In this document: one piece after another, positions 53,678-62,864 of the stretch
Position numbering within the stretch: the stretch's first letter is position 1
How the letters are laid out: every line of letters starts with the position of its first letter
Source of the DNA: Pseudovibrio brasiliensis
GTDB lineage: Bacteria > Pseudomonadota > Alphaproteobacteria > Rhizobiales > Stappiaceae
Length of the DNA: 64,000 bases
NCBI RefSeq assembly: GCF_018282095.1
Contig: NZ_CP074126.1
Coordinates: forward strand, 3,204,341-3,268,340
Direction: 5' to 3'
Translations under genes and position numbers: made by a program
The notes under the pieces: generated by a model
Database searches by the model: none
Told to the model about the DNA's origin: nothing
What the model saw: the letters and a program-made list of their open reading frames with translations, nothing else

Positions 53678-54310
53678 ATGGACGCTGTTTTGAGACCGGT
53701 TACGGAAACCGATCCCACGGCTACAGAAGACAACAAGCTCCCCAACCGCCCTAGCCGGGCTGAAGCTGAGGCTGCTGCGCGCGTACTTCTTCAATGGATC
53801 GGAGACGATCCGGAGCGCGAAGGTTTACTGGATACACCAAAGCGCGTGGTCAAAGCCTACGAAGATCTTTTCTCCGGTTACAAGGAAGATCCTCGCGAGC
53901 ATCTGGAACGCACCTTTGAAGAGGTCGGTGGATACAACGATATTGTGCTGCTGAAAGATATCACTTTCACATCTTTCTGTGAGCATCACGTCCTGCCATT
54001 CACAGGCAAGGCGCATATCGCCTATTATCCAAACCATGCTGTCGTGGGCCTTTCCAAGATCGCACGTGTTGTAGAAATCTACGCACGCCGCCTTCAGACA
54101 CAGGAACATCTGACCGTTCAGATCGCAACTGCATTGGAAGAATATCTGGCTCCTCGTGGCGTCGCCGTCATGATCGAAGCAGAACACCAGTGTATGTCCA
54201 TGCGTGGCATTCAAAAACAGGGTGTCTCAACACTCACCAACCGGTTCTCCGGTGTTTTTGAAGACAATGCCTCTGAACAGGTACGCTTCATGACAATGGT
54301 CCGTTCGTAA
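53678..54310 (+). CDS. folE: GTP cyclohydrolase I
   Basis: The 210-aa enzyme converts GTP to dihydroneopterin triphosphate, first step of folate synthesis. Zinc-site residues are visible: FCEHHVLPF (Cys and His) and HQCMSMRG (Cys). [15 protein letters not shown] and [27 protein letters not shown] are family regions. Length and ending (VRFMTMVRS) are normal. GGAG lies before the ATG. hisI follows after 34 bases, probably in the same transcript. Confidence 0.95.
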   Translation: MDAVLRPVTETDPTATEDNKLPNRPSRAEAEAAARVLLQWIGDDPEREGLLDTPKRVVKAYEDLFSGYKEDPREHLERTFEEVGGYNDIVLLKDITFTSFCEHHVLPFTGKAHIAYYPNHAVVGLSKIARVVEIYARRLQTQEHLTVQIATALEEYLAPRGVAVMIEAEHQCMSMRGIQKQGVSTLTNRFSGVFEDNASEQVRFMTMVRS

Positions 54311-54344
54311 GCTCGGACCATTCATCAGAAAATTCGAGCATTTC

Positions 54345-54815
54345 ATGTCGACGAATATTAAAGCCGACGGCTTTGCGCCGCGCGCTGACAAAAACGCAAT
54401 TGAGCTGGGCGATGAACTCTGCCCGAAATTTGACGAAAATGGTTTGATTGCTGCAGCAGTCACTGATTTCGACAGCGGTGAGCTTCTCATGGTGGGCTAC
54501 ATGAACACCGAGAGCCTGCGCCGCACAATCGAAACCGGTGAGGCATGGTATTGGAGCCGCTCCCGCCAGGAATACTGGAAAAAGGGTGGCACCTCTGGTC
54601 AACTACAGGAAGTCATTGAAATCCGTACTGATTGTGATCAGGACGCAATCTGGCTTCGCGTCAAAGTCCATGGCAACGGCGCCACATGCCACGTCGGCTA
54701 TCGCTCCTGTTTTTTCCGGAAAGTGAACTCAAACGAGACCGGCGATGTCTGGCTGGAGAAGACAGAAGTCGCTCCGGTATATGACCCCCAAGAAGTTTAC
54801 GGGAAAAAACAGTAG
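54345..54815 (+). CDS. hisI: Phosphoribosyl-AMP cyclohydrolase
   Basis: The 156-aa enzyme of histidine synthesis opens the purine ring of PR-AMP. The family motifs are present: [39 protein letters not shown] and the metal-binding cysteines/aspartates of [11 protein letters not shown] and [14 protein letters not shown]. It is the single-domain form, without the HisE pyrophosphohydrolase part. It is linked with folE (34-bp gap), a pairing of two ring-opening cyclohydrolases. Confidence 0.95.
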   Translation: MSTNIKADGFAPRADKNAIELGDELCPKFDENGLIAAAVTDFDSGELLMVGYMNTESLRRTIETGEAWYWSRSRQEYWKKGGTSGQLQEVIEIRTDCDQDAIWLRVKVHGNGATCHVGYRSCFFRKVNSNETGDVWLEKTEVAPVYDPQEVYGKKQ

Positions 54816-54914
54816 GTTTCGCCGTGCCCCGATTCAGTCTTTTTATAGGTTTAAATAGCATAGTTACCCCAAGGTAACGTTGACTATTCAACCAGTGTAA
54901 AGACAGTCGGGGAG

Positions 54915-55928
54915 ATGGCAGTGCTGCAAAATCTACCTCTGTGGCCCAACAGCAAACAGCCTGTAGAAGAAGAGCCTGAAACACCCACCACCATTCCAGA
55001 GCCGGAGATCACCCCCGGCATTGGCCTGGCACTTGGTGGAGGTGCAGCCCGCGGCTGGGCTCATATCGGCGTTCTCAAAGCTCTTTCTGAAGCAGGCATC
55101 CAACTGGACTTCATCGCAGGCACCTCGATCGGCGCCGTCGTCGGCGGCTGCTATCTCTGCGGCAAGCTGGATCAGCTTGAGGAGTGGGTCGTCTCCCTCT
55201 CCCGCCGCCGCGTTTTTAGCATGGTCGATCTCTCCTTCGGCGGCTCAGGCCTCATCTCTGGCAAAAAAGTCCTCTCCCTGTTCGAAGATCACTTCGGTGG
55301 CATCATGATCGAAGATCTCGACCGCCCCTTTGCAGCAGTCGCAACCGAACTGGGCACGGGCCATGAGATCTGGTTGAAGAAGGGCCCGCTCACGCAAGCC
55401 ATGCGCTGCTCCACCTCCCTCCCCGGCGTGTTCGAACCCGTTGCTTACGGTGGGCGCTGGCTGGTGGATGGCGCGTTGGTCAATCCGATCCCTGTCTCCG
55501 TCTGCCGTGCCATGGGCGCAAGAGCAGTCATTGCCGTCAACCTGAACTCAGACACATTTGGCCGGGGCTCCACGGTCGTGCACGAACTACCACCAATCCC
55601 GAAGGACATGATCCCAGAGATCGACAGCAAACTCAATAAAGACCCCGGTGGCACCATCAAACGCGTCCTGAGACGTCAGATTTTTGGCGGAAAGCAAAAG
55701 GGTTTGCCCGGCATATCCGGTGTTATGATGGACAGCTACAACATCATTCAGGATAGGATCGGACGCTCACGTCTGGCGGGAGACCCACCAGACACCATCC
55801 TCACCCTACGCCTGTCTCATCTCGGTTTGTTCGACTTCCACCGCGGAGAAGAAGCTATCCGTGTCGGCTATGAAACCACATGCCGTGCCTTGCCGGAGCT
55901 CCACCAGCTGGCAGAAATGCAGCCATAA
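54915..55928 (+). CDS. Patatin-like phospholipase family protein (RssA-like)
   Basis: The 337-aa protein contains the patatin oxyanion segment GGGAARGWAHIGVLKAL, the nucleophile motif GTSIG with Ser71, and WLVDGALVNPIP with the dyad Asp (DGA). The first 30 residues are Pro/Glu-rich. GGGGAG directly abuts ATG 54915, so GTG 54921, six bases after it, is an equally plausible start. It should hydrolyse acyl esters of phospholipids or act as a membrane-associated lipase; the substrate is unknown. No signal peptide is seen. Confidence 0.85.
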   Translation: MAVLQNLPLWPNSKQPVEEEPETPTTIPEPEITPGIGLALGGGAARGWAHIGVLKALSEAGIQLDFIAGTSIGAVVGGCYLCGKLDQLEEWVVSLSRRRVFSMVDLSFGGSGLISGKKVLSLFEDHFGGIMIEDLDRPFAAVATELGTGHEIWLKKGPLTQAMRCSTSLPGVFEPVAYGGRWLVDGALVNPIPVSVCRAMGARAVIAVNLNSDTFGRGSTVVHELPPIPKDMIPEIDSKLNKDPGGTIKRVLRRQIFGGKQKGLPGISGVMMDSYNIIQDRIGRSRLAGDPPDTILTLRLSHLGLFDFHRGEEAIRVGYETTCRALPELHQLAEMQP

Positions 55929-55984
55929 CACCGCCCCTCGCATCATACGAATGATCCGTTGAGTACTCACAGGTTTTGGAAGAA

Positions 55985-56013
55985 ATAACTGCTGTGCCTG
56001 AACAGCACAGCAG
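55985..56013 (-). terminator. Terminator after the CBS-domain gene
   Basis: On the minus strand CTGCTGTGC, a 7-base loop and GCACAGCAG form a perfect 9-bp stem (arms 56005-56013 and 55989-55997), followed by TTATTTCTT. It lies 13 bases after the stop at 56026. Confidence 0.7.
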
Positions 56014-56025
56014 TGGTCCACTAGG

Positions 56026-56457
56026 TTAAACTGCCTGAATGTAATTACGCAGGTCGTCCGCCTCACGCTCCACCTGAGCGATGCGGAACTTCACGATATC
56101 ACCGATAGAAACAAGACCGATCAGCTTGCCATCTTCCACAACAGGCATATGGCGGAAGCGGCCTTCAGTCATCCGTGCCATAACACCGTTCACAGAGTCT
56201 GCTTCTGTACAAACAGCAACTTCTTTCGTCATGTATTCGCTAACGGGTTGGGCGAGAACGTCAGGACCTTCCATGGCGATTGCCTGAACCACATCACGTT
56301 CTGAAACGATACCGATAATCACACCCGGCTCGTCACACAGCACAATCGCACCAATGCGGCGGCCGCCAAGGCTCGCGCATATTTCGCTCAAACTACGTGT
56401 GCTCGTTTCCGTATAAACGTCCCGCCCTTTGCCGTTCAATATGGCAGCAACTGTCAT
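56026..56457 (-). CDS. CBS-domain pair protein
   Basis: The 143-aa protein is made of two CBS domains (about 8-65 and 75-130): IGAIVLCDEPGVIIGIVSERDVVQAIA and HMPVVEDGKLIGLVSIGDIVKFRI are the typical strands. Stand-alone CBS pairs bind adenine nucleotides and sense energy state; the partner is unknown. AGGAGG lies just upstream of the ATG on the minus strand, and the gene is monocistronic. Confidence 0.88.
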   Translation of the reverse strand: MTVAAILNGKGRDVYTETSTRSLSEICASLGGRRIGAIVLCDEPGVIIGIVSERDVVQAIAMEGPDVLAQPVSEYMTKEVAVCTEADSVNGVMARMTEGRFRHMPVVEDGKLIGLVSIGDIVKFRIAQVEREADDLRNYIQAV

Positions 56458-56615
56458 GGCGACCTCCTCGTTTGTTTATGCCATCCTTCTTTCTCAGAGA
56501 AAAAAGAGGAAGAGAACAAATCTAACCCTACGGTATCATGACACAAAAAAACAATACTTGCCTAGCCACCAACTTAGGTGCTGTTAACATATGTAGTTAG
56601 CTAACTATTAAGTGA

Positions 56616-57392
56616 TCAGGACCAACGCCGTTTAATCGGATCCAAGAGTGGAAAGAGGATCAATCCAGCTATAAATCCACCTACGTGAGCTTGCCACGCA
56701 ATACTTACACCCTCACCTGCGATAGGTGCTGACCAGATTCCAAACAGGAAGTTGAGACCAAACCAGACAAGGATAAAAGTAAGCACACGGCGATCACTCA
56801 AAGCTTCCATTAAAGGACGGGCAGGAACGGAGTAAGCATGGGTATCATGACGGCGGAAAGAACTCATCGGCCCGCCTGCTTCAAAGATAAACCGCAAGGA
56901 AGCAGCCATCTGACCGGAAACCGCAGCAGAAGCACCAATCACCGGTACCTGATCTCCCCAGTTGGTTGCCAGATGCGCACCAGCACCAGCAACAGCACAT
57001 ACTGCAGAAAGGAGTAGGAACCGCGTCGCACCAAACCGGCGAGCAACCGCGCTGCCAAACACAGCTATCCAAAGCACGTTGAACCCAATGTGCTCAGCAC
57101 TTCCATGCAGAAAGCCATAGGTCAGGAAACTCCAGACCGCAGAAGCCGTTTCCCCCGGCCAGGAATATTGAGCCATAAAGCCGCTGACATAACGAACCGG
57201 CCAGAAAGCGAATAGCAGCAGTGTCTGTACTTCTTCATTCGGAGAAAGAACGTAAGCTCGAACCAGATGGATCCCTATGAGGACGAGGGAGAGACCAACA
57301 ACCACAGTTGGCAGATTGAACATCGGCTCCCGTGCTGGGCGGTGAAAATACGGACCGTCCGGGCCCTGATGCTCTTCGTTGGATTGGTTCAT
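56616..57392 (-). CDS. Rhomboid family intramembrane serine protease
   Basis: The 258-aa membrane protein has about six helices. The catalytic pair is visible: S155 in VIGASAAVSG and H236 in AWQAHVGGFIAGL. HIGFNVLWIAVFG, with the conserved His/Asn, is also present. The cytosolic N-terminus (first 25 residues) is polar. The frame extends to 57491, but ATG 57392 gives a normal N-terminus; the ribosome-binding site is weak. It cleaves membrane-anchored substrates that cannot be identified from here. Confidence 0.87.
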   Translation of the reverse strand: MNQSNEEHQGPDGPYFHRPAREPMFNLPTVVVGLSLVLIGIHLVRAYVLSPNEEVQTLLLFAFWPVRYVSGFMAQYSWPGETASAVWSFLTYGFLHGSAEHIGFNVLWIAVFGSAVARRFGATRFLLLSAVCAVAGAGAHLATNWGDQVPVIGASAAVSGQMAASLRFIFEAGGPMSSFRRHDTHAYSVPARPLMEALSDRRVLTFILVWFGLNFLFGIWSAPIAGEGVSIAWQAHVGGFIAGLILFPLLDPIKRRWS

Positions 57393-57860
57393 TTCATTAC
57401 AGACCCGAAAATTGCTGTCCCATTTTGAACTAGGGTAACTTGGCACAGTTCGCAAGGTTTGGCACAGAATGTAAGGATCAAATAAAAACAATAAACCGCC
57501 AGCACTCCCCCAAGCGCTGACGGTTTATCGGAGCTTCTCCCCGTTTGGCGTGTGATTTCCCGATTTTTCTGGCTACGTACAAAACGCAGCAAACCTAGGT
57601 TTTCCGCCGAAAATAGCTCAATTCTTATGGCCTCAAGGGTTCAGGTGAGGCAACTGCAACCAAGATTATATAAACTGCCGCACACCACAACTTAAACCCT
57701 TTGTTAAGGTTAATATTTTATTAAATTTTTATGTTATTTGTAGTTTGGCATGCTCCCTGCTTATTCCCCACCATAGACCAGCGGATAGTTAAAGTTGTCC
57801 ATAAAAAGGACACTGACCCCAATGGGAACACCCAATAAGCGGACTGGGGAAGGCAGGAAT
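57393..57860. other. Divergent intergenic region, nothing recognised
   Basis: The region is very A+T-rich around 57690-57740 and should contain the promoters of the rhomboid and PAS-domain genes. In-frame extensions of the PAS gene up to 57795 lack a ribosome-binding site. No RNA gene, repeat or operator was recognised. Confidence 0.4.
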
Positions 57861-58550
57861 ATGAAACACGGCGCATCACGGATACTCTTTGAATACTGGG
57901 ACGAAATTCGGGCTGAACGTCCAGCACCGGAACGGGGCGACATTCAACCCTCCGCCATCAAAAGTGTTCTGGGTGATACCTTCATTTTGGAATTGGCAAA
58001 GCAAAACAACTTTCGGTTCCGCCTGGCAGGTACACGTCTGTGCTCCCTGTTCTGCCGCGAGTTGAAAGGCCGCAGCTTCCTGGACGGTTGGGATGAGAAA
58101 GACCAGCAGGCTGTCACAGCGATGCTCTCCGCAATCACGCAGGACGGCGCAGCCGCAGTCATCAGCTTCACCGGCACGACTGAAATGGGCCAGTCCGTCG
58201 ATCTGGAACTCCTGCTCTTGCCAATACGCGTTCAGGGCGAAGGTTGCACACGCATCCTCGGCTGCATGGCTCCTTTGAAGCGTCCGTTCTGGCTCGGCGT
58301 TCAGGCCATCTCCAAGCAAAAAGTAAACAGCTTGCGCCTGATCTGGCCAGACGAAGACGCACCACTCTTCAGTGAAGAAAATGAATGCGTCCCACATTTT
58401 GGAACGCCTGCACACCGTGCTGTTGGTCCAATGGAACCAAGGGTAAGTCGTGGTAGCCGCTTGTCACGCCCTGCCGCACCAAAAGCCGTTGAAATTCCAA
58501 ACAGCCGACAGGTCGGACATCTTAGAGTTGTTGATGGTGGTAAAATTTAA
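57861..58550 (+). CDS. PAS-domain protein (PAS_5/DUF1394-like alphaproteobacterial type)
   Basis: The protein of about 229 aa begins MKHGASRILFEYWDEIRAERPAPERGDI, the usual start of a family of single PAS-like proteins in Rhizobiales, with LGDTFILELAKQNNFRFRLAGTRLCSLFCRELKGR as the core and LLLPIRVQGEGCTRILGCMAPL as the last strands. There is no output domain, so it may sense a ligand or interact with a partner. It precedes a double PilZ protein. AGGA is just before ATG 57861. The exact Pfam number is from memory. Confidence 0.72.
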   Translation: MKHGASRILFEYWDEIRAERPAPERGDIQPSAIKSVLGDTFILELAKQNNFRFRLAGTRLCSLFCRELKGRSFLDGWDEKDQQAVTAMLSAITQDGAAAVISFTGTTEMGQSVDLELLLLPIRVQGEGCTRILGCMAPLKRPFWLGVQAISKQKVNSLRLIWPDEDAPLFSEENECVPHFGTPAHRAVGPMEPRVSRGSRLSRPAAPKAVEIPNSRQVGHLRVVDGGKI

Positions 58551-58655
58551 ACCTGTAAGGCTCACCTGAGTTACCATTCTGTTAACCTTGTTTTCCTAGG
58601 GTGTGACCCAAGTTTTGTATTAGACAATAATCGCGTACTCGGGATTCCTAGGAAA

Positions 58656-59291
58656 ATGGCAGGGCGCACAGCGACCAACAGAATTGCTGCATTAGCGGCA
58701 AAAGAACCTGACAGACGCCGTTTTTCCCGCGTTGAAATCAACGTGCTTGGCCGCTTCATGCTGGAAAACAGACGCGAGTACCCTTGTCAGGTGGTCAACA
58801 TGTCCCCTGGCGGCGCCGCTTTCATCTCCCCTGTTATGGGCGAAATCGGCGAACGTGTTGTTGCCTATCTCGATCACATTGGCCGTGTTGAAGGTAAGAT
58901 CGTCCGAGAAATCGACGGCGGCTTTGCCATGATAGTGAACGCCAGCGCACGCAAACGCGACAAGCTGGCATCCGTCCTCACCTGGCTAGCGAACAAAGAT
59001 GAGCTCAACCTGCCTGAAGATCGCAGGTTCGACCGCTTTGTTCCAAAGAACCCAATGACCAAGATCATCCTGCCAGATGGCAGAGAGTACGCTTGCCGTA
59101 TCGTGGACGTGTCTCTCTCTGGTGCCGCACTCAAAACAGACGTGCGCCCAGCCCTTGGAACACCGATTACGCTCGGAAAGATGCGTGCACGCATTGTCCG
59201 TCACTTTGAAGAGGGCATCGCAGTCGAGTTTGCGACAGTTCAGAACAAGGAGTTGTTGGAACACCACATCTCCAACGCTGAAAAGCGCTAA
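58656..59291 (+). CDS. Double PilZ-domain protein
   Basis: The 211-aa protein contains two PilZ units. The first (about 18-105) has DRRRFSRVEI and NMSPGGAAF, close to the RxxxR...(D/N)xSxxG c-di-GMP signature; the second (about 120-205) has EDRRFDRFVP and DVSLSGAAL. Both arms retain Arg and the D/NxSxxG core, so binding of cyclic di-GMP is plausible for each. It follows the PAS gene by 105 bp and precedes a LapG-like protease gene, suggesting a surface attachment signalling neighbourhood. Confidence 0.82.
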   Translation: MAGRTATNRIAALAAKEPDRRRFSRVEINVLGRFMLENRREYPCQVVNMSPGGAAFISPVMGEIGERVVAYLDHIGRVEGKIVREIDGGFAMIVNASARKRDKLASVLTWLANKDELNLPEDRRFDRFVPKNPMTKIILPDGREYACRIVDVSLSGAALKTDVRPALGTPITLGKMRARIVRHFEEGIAVEFATVQNKELLEHHISNAEKR

Positions 59292-59660
59292 GGCTCAACC
59301 GCAGCGATTCCTCGTTTTCAACGGTTAAGCATCAGCTTTTCGATAAATTTATAAAAAAATATTTGCGGTGAATTTTATATGCAAGAAGCACAGCTTTCCG
59401 CGATTATCTTTAAATTAACCCTACTTATGCCGACGAACTCTCGCAGCGTAGCCTTCAAAAACTAGAGATTTCTGCGGACTCTTTAATTCATTACAATTTG
59501 AATTAAATTTAGCTCTTATTTTCATCTGATTTAATTTAATTGTGATGCAAACTTGAGTTAAATGCAGATCGAATTTGATTAAATACTGAGTTTAAAGGTT
59601 ATAACCAAATAAAAGCGCCCGAATGAAAGTAGAGCCAGCCATGATTGGAGGGCGCTACTT
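59292..59660. other. A+T-rich gene-free region
   Basis: About 370 bases, among the most A+T-rich in the window, with several TTAATTT-like stretches (59480-59540). It should carry the promoter of the LapG-like gene, whose ribosome-binding site GGAGGG is at its right end. No repeat or RNA structure was recognised. Confidence 0.4.
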
Positions 59661-60281
59661 GTGTTTGAGTATAAGCTGTTCGCGAAAAGTGTATTGGGTA
59701 TCGCGTTGAGCGGATTTATGGGTCTGTCTCAGGCGAATGCCGAGCAGATTCCGGGTCGTTTCATGCCCGTCATCGGACAAGCAAGTGCCCCTGTTGGTCA
59801 TATCGAATTCTGCCAGAACTACCCTCAGCAATGCCGCTATGGCACCAACACCCCTCTTGTCGTTCGCCTGACCAAAGAGCGCTGGCAAGAACTTCTGGAC
59901 GTCAACGCCTCCATCAACACTCAGGTACGCCCGCTCACAGATGAGCAGCTTTTTGGTGTGGCAGAGTACTGGACTTACCCGCAAGGTGCGGGTGATTGCG
60001 AAGAGTATGTTCTAGAAAAGCAACGGCAGTTGATTGCACTGGGATGGCCGCCAAGCGCCCTGCTTATCACCGTTGTGAAAGACCTGAGTAATGGTGGACA
60101 TGCTGTCTTAAGCGTGCGCACCGATCAGGGAGATCTCATTCTCGACAATCAGATCTCATCCATTTTGCCTTGGTATTCAACCCCATACCGCTATGTAAAA
60201 CGCCAGTCCGCCCGTCACGCAGCAGCATGGTCCGCCATTTCCGACAAGCGCGTCACCACCGTGGCGAGCATCCCGGAGTAA
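59661..60281 (+). CDS. LapG/BTLCP-type periplasmic cysteine protease
   Basis: The 206-aa transglutaminase-like cysteine peptidase has a signal peptide (about residues 1-27, ending QANA) and the Cys-His-Asp triad at C113 (GAGDCEEYVLEK), H147 (GGHAVL) and D162 (LILDNQ). Relatives include LapG, which releases adhesins from the cell surface under cyclic di-GMP control. No lapD or adhesin gene is visible here, so the target is unknown. The start is GTG 59661 with GGAGGG upstream. Confidence 0.82.
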   Translation: MFEYKLFAKSVLGIALSGFMGLSQANAEQIPGRFMPVIGQASAPVGHIEFCQNYPQQCRYGTNTPLVVRLTKERWQELLDVNASINTQVRPLTDEQLFGVAEYWTYPQGAGDCEEYVLEKQRQLIALGWPPSALLITVVKDLSNGGHAVLSVRTDQGDLILDNQISSILPWYSTPYRYVKRQSARHAAAWSAISDKRVTTVASIPE

Positions 60282-60309
60282 GGCACGAACTACTCATAGC
60301 AATAAAAAT

Positions 60310-60336
60310 GCCGCGGAACCTGTCCGCGGCTTTTCT
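60310..60336. terminator. Bidirectional terminator
   Basis: GCCGCGGA (60310-60317) pairs with TCCGCGGC (60323-60330), followed by TTTT on the plus strand and TTTTT on the minus strand. It serves the LapG-like gene and the convergent carbonic anhydrase gene. Confidence 0.82.
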
Positions 60337-60358
60337 GTTTCTGAATGCTAATGAATCA

Positions 60359-60886
60359 TCAGAGTTCAACGAGCTGCTCTTTAAAGCGCTGCGCATTCAT
60401 CACATAACCATCAGCGGAGCGGATAAGCATTGCTTGTGCATCTTCATCCAGCTCACGAACCACTTTGCCCGGCATGCCGACCACGAGAGAGCCATCTGGA
60501 ATAACCTTTCCCTCAGGCACCAGTGCATTCGCGCCAACAATGCAACCTTTACCGATCTTGGCGCCATTCAGAACCGTGGCGCCCATACCGATCAGAGATC
60601 CTTCTCCAATAGTACAACCGTGCAGAATAGCTTTGTGCCCGACAGTGCAGTTCGCACCAATAACAAGCGGATACCCCAAGTCCGTGTGAAGGACAGAACC
60701 ATCCTGAATGTTAGAGCGCGCACCAACGTGAATGAGCTCAGTGTCACCACGCAATACGGCGCCAAACCAAACATTCGCTTCCTCATCCAGTTGCACATGC
60801 CCAATCAGACTTGCACATGGCGCGACCCAGTAGTTTCCGTTTTCAGGAACTTTAGGGCTTCTGTCTCCAAGCTTATAAAATGGCAC
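60359..60886 (-). CDS. Gamma-class carbonic anhydrase family protein
   Basis: The 175-aa left-handed beta-helix protein has hexapeptide repeats throughout ([32 protein letters not shown]) and the three metal His of the gamma-CA/YrdA family: one in VLHTD and two in [11 protein letters not shown]. It forms trimers binding zinc or iron; many members lack proven hydratase activity. Length is normal. It is monocistronic or precedes nothing on its strand. Confidence 0.88.
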   Translation of the reverse strand: MPFYKLGDRSPKVPENGNYWVAPCASLIGHVQLDEEANVWFGAVLRGDTELIHVGARSNIQDGSVLHTDLGYPLVIGANCTVGHKAILHGCTIGEGSLIGMGATVLNGAKIGKGCIVGANALVPEGKVIPDGSLVVGMPGKVVRELDEDAQAMLIRSADGYVMNAQRFKEQLVEL

Positions 60887-60941
60887 AAGGTTCTCCTAGA
60901 TTGCACAAATCAAATCCCGCGCAATCTAGCATAGGCCCTGC

Positions 60942-61256
60942 TTAAAGTGCCAAGAGAAAACTCAAAACAAACGTACCGGAAAGAATGCTCCACATAGCCG
61001 TTAAGCCACCAGCGGCAGCAAGCATGCCCGGACTAAAGCTCTCCCAATAATATCCCTGGATCGCATTGCGCATGAATATAAACGGTCCAGCAACCAGCCA
61101 AAGGCCGACGACAATAAGCCAGGAGACTGGCCCCTTCATCTCGGCGAAGAACTTCGGTGGTTCCCCCGTCACCAACTGATAAAAACTACCCAGAATACCC
61201 GCGGTCACAAACCCGGAAGCCGCTATAAACGCGGCCAACAACAATTCGCCCAGCAT
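60942..61256 (-). CDS. Small integral membrane protein, 104 aa
   Basis: Three hydrophobic helices are visible (about 3-28, 46-66, 78-104). The protein resembles an uncharacterised Rhizobiales family (DUF6949-like, from memory). ATG 61256 has GGGGGAG just upstream and is preferred over the longer frame to 61283. Function is unknown. It lies upstream of the gamma-carbonic anhydrase gene on the same strand with a 55-bp gap, so co-transcription is possible. Confidence 0.6.
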   Translation of the reverse strand: MLGELLLAAFIAASGFVTAGILGSFYQLVTGEPPKFFAEMKGPVSWLIVVGLWLVAGPFIFMRNAIQGYYWESFSPGMLAAAGGLTAMWSILSGTFVLSFLLAL

Positions 61257-61460
61257 GCACTCCCCCACTCTTCGCTGGTTCATCCCAGCTCAATCGCGAT
61301 ACAGTGCAGTTGAAAGCAAATCCTATGCCGCATGCCATCCTCAGTTAACCTCTTGTTAATATTTACATATAGGAAGGCACTGGAAATTTCCGGCTAGGCC
61401 GGAGAGGCAAAGACGTTTCATTTCAGGATGCAGAGCGCATTCCACGTCTCATTATGATGC

Positions 61461-61486
61461 AAAAAGGGCCCCGAAACGGAGCCCTT
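61461..61486 (-). terminator. Terminator after the DUF3126 gene
   Basis: On the minus strand GGGCTCCG-TTT-CGGGGCCC is followed by five T, about 27 bases after the stop at 61513. One G-T pair is in the stem. Confidence 0.78.
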
Positions 61487-61512
61487 CAAACCTATCAGAT
61501 TTGCGTGGTGCC

Positions 61513-61728
61513 TTAGAGGCCTTCCACGTCAATATCGAGGATAGCCATCTGGAAATTCCAGCTCAGTTCGCCATCTTCCTCATCGCGGAAGATCACGCCG
61601 AGAAACTCGTCATTGATATAAACTTCAGCAGAGTCATCTTTACGAGGACGCGCGCGCACTTCAAGTTCTGGCGACTTGAATGTGTTGCGCATGTAGGTTT
61701 GCACCTTACGAATTTCATCAGGCTTCAC
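61513..61728 (-). CDS. DUF3126 family protein
   Basis: The 71-aa protein matches the small alphaproteobacterial DUF3126 family (MKPDEIRKVQTYMRNTF..., DSAEVYINDEFLGVIFRDEEDGELSWNFQMAILDIDVE). It looks cytoplasmic, with a mainly beta core. Function is unknown. The gene is found just downstream of cysE, as here (82-bp gap), which suggests a link with cysteine synthesis, but this is inferred from gene order only. Confidence 0.85.
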   Translation of the reverse strand: MKPDEIRKVQTYMRNTFKSPELEVRARPRKDDSAEVYINDEFLGVIFRDEEDGELSWNFQMAILDIDVEGL

Positions 61729-61810
61729 AGCCGTCTCCTTACCAGTTTCACTTCAAACTTGGGGCACAAACTATACAAGTTTATCCTCGTGCCAACCCTA
61801 GGAAACTAGC

Positions 61811-62659
61811 TTATCCTTGTTTGTTTTGCGAGGAAAGTCCTTGACCTTGGCCCAACATTTGATCCATGGCCCGAGCCGGTTGGTCGCAACCAGCTTCGCC
61901 CACAACCTTTGCAGGAACACCCGCCACTGTGGTGCATGGCTCAACGTCTTTCAGAACAACAGAACCAGCCGCCACACGTGAGCAATGGCCGATCTCCAGA
62001 TTGCCAAGAACTTTGGCACCGGCACCAATCAGAACACCCTGACGGATCTTCGGATGACGATCACCGGAAACCTTACCTGTCCCGCCGAGGGTAACCCCCT
62101 GAAGGATGGAAACATCATCTTCAATAACAGCAGTTCCACCAACCACAATGCCTGTGCCGTGGTCAAAGAAGACACCGCGCCCGATTGGAACCTGCGGATG
62201 AATGTCCATCTGGAACACTTCAGAACTACGGCTCTGCAGATAAAGCGCAAAATCCTCGCGGCCCTGAGCCCAAAGCCAGTTTGCCAGGCGATGGGTTTGC
62301 AGCGCGTGGAAGCCTTTGAAGTAAAGGAGCGGTTCAAGAAAACGGTCGCAAGCAGGATCGCGATCAAAAACAGCTGAAAGATCAACGCGGAAAGACTGCG
62401 CGATCTCCGGCGCCTGATCCAGCGCATCCAGATAGGTCTGACGAATGAGAGAAGAAGAAACAACCACGTGGCCCAGACGGTCTGCCACACGATGAACAAT
62501 CGCTTCCTCCAAAGAAGAGTGATTCAGCACCGTCTCATACACAAAAGACGCAAGCGCTGGCTCAGAGCTGGCCATGGCTTGAGCTTCTGCTTTCACGCGA
62601 TCCCAAACAGGATCATGAGAGGCCAGCTCCTTGGGGCTACTTGAAGAAATTTGCACCAT
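61811..62659 (-). CDS. cysE: Serine O-acetyltransferase
   Basis: The 282-aa enzyme makes O-acetylserine from serine and acetyl-CoA, the committed step of cysteine synthesis. It has the N-terminal helical SATase domain (DPVWDRVKAEAQAMASSEP) and a C-terminal left-handed beta helix with DHGTGIVVGGTAVIEDDVSILQGVTLGGTG, including the catalytic His/Asp region, and PKIRQGVLIGAGAKVLGNLEIG. It is usually feedback-inhibited by cysteine. DUF3126 follows downstream. Confidence 0.94.
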   Translation of the reverse strand: MVQISSSSPKELASHDPVWDRVKAEAQAMASSEPALASFVYETVLNHSSLEEAIVHRVADRLGHVVVSSSLIRQTYLDALDQAPEIAQSFRVDLSAVFDRDPACDRFLEPLLYFKGFHALQTHRLANWLWAQGREDFALYLQSRSSEVFQMDIHPQVPIGRGVFFDHGTGIVVGGTAVIEDDVSILQGVTLGGTGKVSGDRHPKIRQGVLIGAGAKVLGNLEIGHCSRVAAGSVVLKDVEPCTTVAGVPAKVVGEAGCDQPARAMDQMLGQGQGLSSQNKQG

Positions 62660-62864
62660 GAAAGAATGTTCCTTTATGGATAGGACCTATTCAACCTTAC
62701 ATAGGTGTAGACCATTTCAATCCAAGTCCCACCTAGTCGCTTTGAGTTATCCGCCTATAGTACATCACGCAGTATTGCCATTAGAGAAAGCCCGTACCAA
62801 ACCCATAGAGCCAAAGAGAAAGAGAAACTACATTTTCGACTAAATGCAGAACTTCATTCTATTT

